DNA from: Rodentolepis nana
Taxonomy: Eukaryota > Platyhelminthes > Cestoda > Cyclophyllidea > Hymenolepididae
Assembly: GCA_900617975.1 (NCBI GenBank)
Contig: UZAE01012916.1
Span: 1 to 12,493 of the forward strand
Length of the DNA: 12,493 bases
Direction of reading: 5' to 3'
The position numbers and the translations under genes are program-made. Below, piece by piece: positions 7,618-12,493 of this stretch. The notes beneath the pieces are model-generated. The model had not been told where the DNA came from. It worked only from the letters and a program-made list of their open reading frames with translations, and searched no databases. Each line of letters opens with the position of its first letter. Positions within the stretch are counted from its first letter, which is position 1.

Positions 7618-8680
7618 CACGTTATAACATTTTGTCATTATTATCGCTGGTAGACTCTCTTGATTACAAAAATGCTGTCAACAAGTTCCAGAGATCCAGT
7701 CAGGAGTCAATTTCAATCCAGAAGGCAAATTGAAACACGACCTAATTATTGTGCTAAAAAAATGAAGAAAGACTGCTTCGCTCCAATTTTACTCTCAACT
7801 GGCTCCTGTTCTCCACTTCTTCATCATTTAATGGATTTCGACATAACCGATTGAGCTTATATATATGTAAAAAAGGCAACAACGCAAATGTCAAACAATC
7901 ACGGTATATTAGTATGCATAATTTTACATAATAGTTGCAGTCAACTTTTATAAAATCCCAAATGCCTTAATTTAGTAAATAAACTCAGAGAGATGTGCTT
8001 CGTAAATCACGTTTTATGAGTTTTAAAAGTGTTTGCATTAAGGTAAAAAAATATGCATTAATCAACTCTGAAGGCTGATATAAAACTCCACCATGAAGTT
8101 TCATCTGCAAATATTTTGCGTATTTTTGGCGTTCGAGCGGAAAAAATGATGACTGACAACTTCTGTCAAGATAAATACCATTGCAATTATAGGTGAATGC
8201 AAAGATTTCAAAAAAAACAATTGATATTTAATTGCCTTAGACAGCAAGGAACTGTAGTAAGCGTTTGTTTCATCAATTTTTCTTCCGTAAAAAGCAAAAT
8301 AAGCAAGACACAGCAAAAGGATGTAGGTTTTGCACATTTCATCAAAAAAGAGATCTGCAGGAGAACATCACACAACGATCTAAGCTATGCTAATAATAAT
8401 AATAATAAAAATTTTGATAAATATGTTTGCGTTTAGGAAATGGCCTTCGCGGTTTCAGATACATCACATGCTTTATATTGTTGCAAGTATTTTAAAATAG
8501 CACAACTATTCCATTTGCTGATAAAAGTTGTGAATGGTAATGTTTTGAAAACAAAAGAACTTAGCAAAGTCAAATTTTCAGGGCATAAGTTATTTGACGA
8601 AAGGCAAAATAAACGTGACTCATTTAGATGTAAATTTTTCTTTCTTCATACTCAGATCAGGATCTATTGACATTGTTATT
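7618..8680. other. AT-rich stretch between copies B and C, first part; no supported gene
   Basis: Short + strand frames at 7660-7854 (non-ATG start), 8197-8436 and 8440-8670 encode unrecognised peptides of 64-79 residues. The 8197-8436 frame includes a run of asparagines from the TAA microsatellite. There is no recognisable domain, splice pair or RNA gene. Confidence 0.5.
8391..8408. repeat. (TAA)6 microsatellite
   Basis: Six perfect TAA units followed by an A run. It is not attached to a recognisable SINE or LINE tail. Confidence 0.9.
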
Positions 8681-9405
8681 TAAGGGGTCAAATCGGAATT
8701 GGATCGATAACCGCACTTGGATGATAGATCTTTCCAATGCTGACAGAGTGCATGAGTCATTCCAAGAATAACGCCGAAATAAAATTGGCTGTGAATAAGC
8801 GGGGGTATTATGAAAGAAGAATCAAGGGGAACTGAAGATGGAGAGGAAACACGTCAGCATGGAATGAAGGGAATTTGGAATGTTGCAACCAAACAAAATA
8901 GGGCACAATGAGGTGGTTTAGACATTTCAGAGTGCTTTATTCGTTGACAAGCAATTTAAAATATTAGACGCAAGGGATTAAGTCAGTAAGAGGGCAAAGA
9001 TAGGGATCACAGCTTTAAGTAATTTTGCGTGAAACATGAAGTACATTAGATTTTCATAACCAGATGTTCTTTATTATATGTTTATACATGCTTTCCATTA
9101 TTTGTCCTTTTAATTATTTAGCACCGAAAAAGATGCCATTATTGTTTACACTGTTTTCCAAACTGAAGAATATTTTATATCCGTGAACCTAAAACAGAAA
9201 AAAACGGTGAATGTGCTTGACATATACAAAATGATAAATCTATCAGATTGGATTTGATTTGATTAGCCAATCTACTTCAATTCACTTTATATATTTATCA
9301 TATGGATTTGTTGTAAAGTCAATAGAATGTATGGAAATGGATGTTTTTGAAAAATTTCTCATCAAATCAAATAGGTATTTCAGCAATGACAAATAGTATG
9401 AAGTA
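8681..9405. other. Non-coding stretch; 8690-9010 slightly GC-richer, no gene seen
   Basis: From about 8690 to 9010 the base composition is a little more balanced. A + strand frame is open from about 8631 to the TAA at 8769-8771 (~45 residues, rich in N/D/R/W), then breaks into many stops. It may be a decayed exon or an unrecognised repeat; I cannot name it. The rest, to 9405, is AT-rich and holds an inverted repeat listed separately. Confidence 0.4.
9252..9372. repeat. 12-bp perfect inverted repeat, 97-nt spacer
   Basis: ATTTGATTTGAT (9252-9263) and ATCAAATCAAAT (9361-9372) are perfect reverse complements. Both arms are internally a repeated TTTGA unit, so chance is plausible. The right arm ends ~35 bp before the copy C flank. 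Confidence 0.4.
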
Positions 9406-9415
9406 ATAAAGTGTA
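9406..9415. repeat. Possible target-site duplication of copy C, left side
   Basis: ATAAAGTGTA resembles ATAATGTGTA at 9734-9743 (9/10). It is AT-rich and lies ~8 bp outside the recognisable start of the element, so support is weak. Confidence 0.3.
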
Positions 9416-9423
9416 CCACTCTG

Positions 9424-9733
9424 GGATGTGTAATAGACTTATCTTGGTGTACTCTGGGCAACGTATACTCATTCGACAAAAAGTCTATTGACCGGCAGTT
9501 GACCTCTCATTTCAAACTACCATGACTTCACCATATGTCATATTCCACCGCTTCCACAGTACTCACCTTACTTTTTTTCAACCTTTGTGTCTGTCTCTTT
9601 TACATCTTCGAAATACCCTTCTGCTTCTCTCTCCTCTCGACTTTTCACTTTGGTGTTCCTCCTCCTCTGTGAAGCCTGAAGTCAACTAAAGGGCTAATGA
9701 TAACTATCACAACGCCTGCCATTTGATATAAAT
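9424..9733 (+). mobile_element. SINE-like element, copy C (plus strand)
   Basis: Read on the + strand, it begins near 9424 with a decayed head, GATGTGTAATAGACTTATC, where B has GGTGCGCGATAGACTTACC. The CpG steps of the head are lost here. CTGGGCAACGTATACTCA follows, then AAAAAGTCTATTGACCGGCAG, CAGTACTCACC, a long C/T-rich tract (about 9565-9665) and CTGTGAAGCCTGAAGTCAAC. The tail GGGCTAATGATAACTATCAC, AACGCCTGCCATTTG and ATATAAATA closes it. The tail is the closest of the four to the LINE at 1-485. It lies opposite in orientation to A and B. There is no coding capacity. Confidence 0.87.
9432..9489 (+). other. Terminal hairpin of the SINE-like 5' domain (copy C)
   Basis: AATAGACTT (9432-9440) and AAGTCTATT (9481-9489) are perfect 9-bp reverse complements around a 40-nt loop holding CTGGGCAACGTATACTC. 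This is the longest form of the pairing seen in copies B and D. Confidence 0.5.
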
Positions 9734-9734
9734 A
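9691..9734 (+). other. SINE-like tail segment matching the LINE 3' UTR
   Basis: This 44-nt segment aligns without gaps to LINE 437-480 with five differences (39/44). Weaker similarity continues leftward through GAAGCCTGAAGTCAAC (LINE GAAGCTGAAGTG), for about 75 bp in total. Shared 3' ends are the hallmark of a SINE using a partner LINE's reverse transcriptase. Confidence 0.8.
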
Positions 9735-9743
9735 TAATGTGTA
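9734..9743. repeat. Possible target-site duplication of copy C, right side
   Basis: Partner of 9406-9415 (9/10), directly after the A/T-rich tail; weakly supported. Confidence 0.3.
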
Positions 9744-9965
9744 TATCCTGCGTATCAAATGTTACATACACTGGTTTTATGAAATGCTGTCTTTCTGACT
9801 CGTATTTCTGTTCCAACTGGCCTTTGCCTTTTACTGAAGGAAGAAATGAAGTTGTCAACAGCCTTTTCGCAACCATTTCGCCTATTTGTGAAAGCTCAAG
9901 TTGTCTTTGTCTACTCAAAACTCTTGACTTCTTTTCAATTTATTTTCTTTGTCTTTCCTACTTAC

Positions 9966-9978
9966 CTCTCTCTCTCTC
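9966..9978. repeat. (CT)6 microsatellite
   Basis: Alternating C/T for 13 bases inside a broader pyrimidine-rich patch downstream of copy C. The patch is outside the element boundary. Confidence 0.85.
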
Positions 9979-11295
9979 ATTCAATTCCATTTACCCAATA
10001 AACTTATTTAGTTCGAATTTCTGTTTTTTCACCCTCGTTAAGCTGTTATATTCTTATATCCAAAAGTAATTTGTGCATCCGAAGGGCGATTTATGAAACA
10101 GTACTTAAAATATTAATTTTTTTACTAGAATAAATTTATTCTCTAGTAGGGCTAAAATTAGTCTCTGTGAAAGAGCATATTTCAATCATTTGAGTTGTCA
10201 TTCGCTTTTAAAGATAACATATAGCAAACGTTCACTCATTTTGAGTCAAAAGGAAAATTGTGTGCTATCAAAAGCCATCTTTGCATTCCCTTTGTGGAAA
10301 TGAGCTAGATAACTGAGACTAAAATCTTTCGACCTTTTATGCTCTGCGTAAGCCGAATTATTAGAATTAAATAAACAACAAATATTCTAAGTTAGTACAA
10401 TGAATGTTACAAACAAATCGAGCGTTTGAAAGGAATTGTAACTCCTGTGATTAATTCTGAGAGAGATCTTTAATTGAAACACCTTTTTATTTATTTGAAT
10501 GAGTTAGTGGATTCGACATTTCCAGTGCATTATGTGCATTGAAATGATAATTTTAATGCACTAAATGAGTATAACAACCACTGCTACATGTGAAATCGAT
10601 AGAGAACAGTTAGAATTTTATCGATTAATTTACTTTAAGAGATTCAATAAAATTGGTTTGACAACTTTCAATATAAATAATCGTCTTTCCAAGTCTATCC
10701 GGATGCAGTATCCACAAGAAAATGAAATGAAAAGGTCAAGTAGGATCAAGTATATATTGATCAATGGAAAGTAGATTAGTGTTGAAAGGGGAGAGGAGTA
10801 TGAACTTGAACTGTTAGGAAGGAGGGAGACATCGATACTGAACGATGTCATTAAGGCTGGGATTTGCTATGAGGATCTTAGTTATTCCATCACTTAAGAT
10901 CGATTGTTCCCAAAAGAGTTATATTGAAATTCAGATGAATATGTGGCACCCGTATCCCTTCCTGAGGTGAGGTAAGGCACAGAAAGTAAACTGGCAGTTC
11001 TACAAAGTAGGGTTTGAGTCACCGAAAATATCTTTCTTTTCAGACATTCAATGACAAATTTTAAATAGTTGAAACCACATTCATTTTGCTTTTCCCAAGT
11101 TTATGTGAGGGAATATTCCAAATTCGAATGAAGAGTCGTGCTGAATAACATCACTAGTTGCACTGAGAGCTAAAAAACTTGCTTACTTTTTTCACCTTAT
11201 TCCTACCTCTCCTATGCATTTTGTTTTCTTGACAGTTAACGTTTATGATAACTGCTCACAAACCGCCTTACATTTATGGCATACATGATTAGAAG

Positions 11296-11317
11296 TAGAT
11301 TTTAAAAAAGAAATCTA
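11296..11317. repeat. 7-bp inverted repeat (hairpin)
   Basis: TAGATTT (11296-11302) and AAATCTA (11311-11317) pair perfectly around an 8-nt A-rich loop. No associated gene was found. Confidence 0.5.
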
Positions 11318-11327
11318 TCACGTGCTC

Positions 11328-11339
11328 GGGGGTGGGGGG
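11328..11339 (+). repeat. G-rich tract
   Basis: Five G, one T, then six G. There are only two runs, so a single-strand G-quadruplex is not directly supported; no gene is nearby. Confidence 0.7.
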
Positions 11340-11883
11340 CAAATAGAGGGCTCTAAAACCCACAAGAACCATGCTATTATTTTGTGGCACATTCTAATTG
11401 TGAGAAGTGTTACGACCTTTCATCAAAAGTGACGTAATAAGCAAAGTCTAATAAGGCACAGGAATGGAACGATGTTAAAACAACACATTGATTGCGGATT
11501 ACATACTGCAAAATATAATTATTAGGAGGAAATAGAAAACGAATACAAATTGGAGGATTTCGGACTATAAGCCATAAGTAACAAAAAAGACACGCTAACG
11601 ATTGGACCGCCTTTGTTCCTAAAAAGAATAGATTCTGGAGGAGGTAGTTTTGCGTGATAAAGAAGTTGTAATTTGGGAGACAGAATTTTTATGTTGTTTG
11701 TGTTTGTTTTTCAATGTCATATCGAGCTATCTTGTTGCGAGAAAGAGAACACAGAATCAGATTGACTTACTTTAAATGATTAAAGCATTAGAGAACGAGA
11801 TGTTTACGTCTAATGACTAAGGTGATGACAAAAAATGGTGATTTCGATAAGGCAAGATTTATTGATTTACTTGCGGTAAATGA

Positions 11884-11900
11884 ATATGTTCTAAATGGTA
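11884..11900. repeat. Probable target-site duplication of copy D, left side
   Basis: The 17 nt here match 12214-12230 at 13 positions. The first nine (ATATGTTCT against ATGTGTTCT) match at eight. The placement at both element ends fits retroposition, with decay since insertion. Confidence 0.45.
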
Positions 11901-12213
11901 AGCGGTAGACTTACCTCCACGTTGTGCAACGTATACTCAAAAGGCAAAAAAGTCTATAAACCGGCAGTTGACTTCTGACTTCAATCTACAATGGCCCAGC
12001 TGTCTGCCATAGTCGACCACTTCTACAGTACTCACCTTACCCCTTTCTCTACCTTTGTGTCTCTCTGTCTAATTTACATCTATCAATCTCTCATCTGTCC
12101 CCCATCCCCTCATGAACTTTTCTCACTTCGATGTTTCTCCCCTCTGTGAAGCCCGAAGTCAACTAAAGAGCTAATAATAACAATCAAAACGCCGGCCATT
12201 TGAAAAAAATAAA
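11901..12213 (+). mobile_element. SINE-like element, copy D (plus strand)
   Basis: Read on the + strand, it starts around 11901-11906 with GGTAGACTTACCTCCACG. A 9-nt deletion relative to copy B removes most of the GTGCACCCTGGGC block before CAACGTATACTCAAAAGGC. AAAAAAGTCTATAAACCGGCAGTTGACTTC and ATAGTCGACCACTTC (as separate blocks), CAGTACTCACC, and a C/T-rich middle with TTTGTGTCTCTCTGTC follow. It then has CTGTGAAGCCCGAAGTCAAC, GAGCTAATAAT, AACGCCGGCCATTTG and an A-rich tail to about 12213. It has the same orientation as copy C, no coding capacity, and retains the antisense splice-donor sequence. Confidence 0.87.
11906..11956 (+). other. Terminal hairpin of the SINE-like 5' domain (copy D)
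   Basis: TAGACTT (11906-11912) can pair perfectly with AAGTCTA (11950-11956). The stem survives although the loop has lost 9 nt relative to copy B. Confidence 0.45.
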
Positions 12214-12230
12214 ATGTGTTCTTAAAAGTA
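12214..12230. repeat. Probable target-site duplication of copy D, right side
   Basis: Partner of 11884-11900 (13/17), immediately after the A-rich tail. Confidence 0.45.
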
Positions 12231-12493
12231 GCTATTTTGCCATTTTAAACTAACTTTTTCATTGTAACTTCTGTTATTATATCATCGTAGAGCAAAATTT
12301 CAATGATACTATTGATAGACCCACTCTATCGCTTTCTCTTTCTGCACTTTAGTTAAAAGTAATGGAGTTGTTAATTGATAATTCTAAATCAATGCTAGAT
12401 GACTTTACATGCCAATAGAGGATCATTTTAAACCTTTTTTTCAAAGTATTTGCTTATAAGACAGGAAAGGTGTGTAGAAAAATGGTGCTCAAC
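12231..12493. other. AT-rich flank, nothing recognised
   Basis: AT-rich DNA to the window edge, with a T-rich and pyrimidine-rich patch around 12327-12350. No open frame, repeat copy or RNA gene was seen. Confidence 0.55.

Larger units (their letters stand above)
9744..11883. other. AT-rich stretch between copies C and D; no supported gene
   Basis: The + frame 9737-10069 (110 codons) starts at an ATG within the putative copy C target duplication. It is dominated by Cys, Leu, Phe and Ser from C/T-rich DNA, so I treat it as chance. An overlapping minus-strand frame (9744-9918) looks somewhat more exon-like and is discussed as a finding. Frames at 10565-10774 (+) and 10630-10851 (-) overlap each other and carry no recognised motif. 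From 10860 to 11880 nothing was recognised beyond a small hairpin and a G-rich tract. Confidence 0.5.

Noticed and set aside
8197..8670. Two adjacent + strand frames (8197-8436 and 8440-8670) as one interrupted gene
   Set aside because: They lie in different frames separated by a stop, include a microsatellite-encoded asparagine run, and carry no recognisable domain.
9282..9479. 65-codon minus-strand frame
   Set aside because: It runs partly over the antisense of SINE-like copy C, with no motif.
9737..10069. 110-codon + strand frame starting with ATG, rich in Cys and Leu
   Set aside because: Its composition follows the C/T-rich DNA, the ATG lies in the putative SINE target site, and no domain is recognised.
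10565..10851. Overlapping frames on both strands (69 and 73 codons)
   Set aside because: They are mutual shadows with no recognisable protein and no splice context.
11909..11917. ACTTACCT in the element head as evidence of descent from U1 snRNA, whose 5' end contains the same 8-mer
   Set aside because: Beyond these eight bases there is no match to U1. The 8-mer is simply the complement of the splice-donor consensus noted elsewhere.

Overview
This window looks like AT-rich, gene-poor nuclear DNA from an invertebrate animal, most likely an arthropod. The evidence is the AT-rich composition with short microsatellites, the absence of any long non-transposon reading frame, and the protein tail of a non-LTR retrotransposon (LINE) at the left edge. 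That tail is of the kind that is very abundant in arthropod genomes. The species cannot be fixed from the sequence. No tRNA, rRNA, CRISPR array, bacterial operon or recognisable host gene was found. The window is best read as intergenic or intronic DNA.

Layout. Positions 1-485 are the 3' end of a LINE on the + strand: the last ~126 codons of its ORF, intact to the stop, then a 3' UTR with a C10 run, a small hairpin and an AATA-repeat tail. From 486 to about 6300 there is unannotatable AT-rich DNA with small palindromes and a (CA)6 run. Four copies of one ~315-330 bp SINE-like family follow: A (6314-6629, minus), B (7277-7603, minus), C (about 9424-9733, plus) and D (about 11901-12213, plus). 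The intervals between copies hold no recognisable gene.

How the parts relate. The last ~75 bp of the SINE-like elements match the 3' UTR of the LINE at 1-485. Over a 44-nt gap-free core, copy C matches the LINE at 39 of 44 positions (LINE 437-480 against 9691-9734). This is the classic arrangement in which a non-autonomous element carries the 3' tail of a LINE and is copied by that LINE's reverse transcriptase. Copies A and B are flanked by convincing short imperfect direct repeats; for C and D these are weaker. The element body starts GGYGCGCGAYAGA, has a conserved 5' domain and a long pyrimidine-rich middle, and ends in the LINE-like tail. I see no tRNA-, 5S- or 7SL-like head, so it may instead be an internally deleted LINE (5' UTR joined to 3' UTR). 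In antisense, the 5' domain carries a consensus splice donor.

This LINE/SINE-like pair, with its shared tail and conserved hairpins, is the most interesting content. Nothing else amounts to a new biological system.
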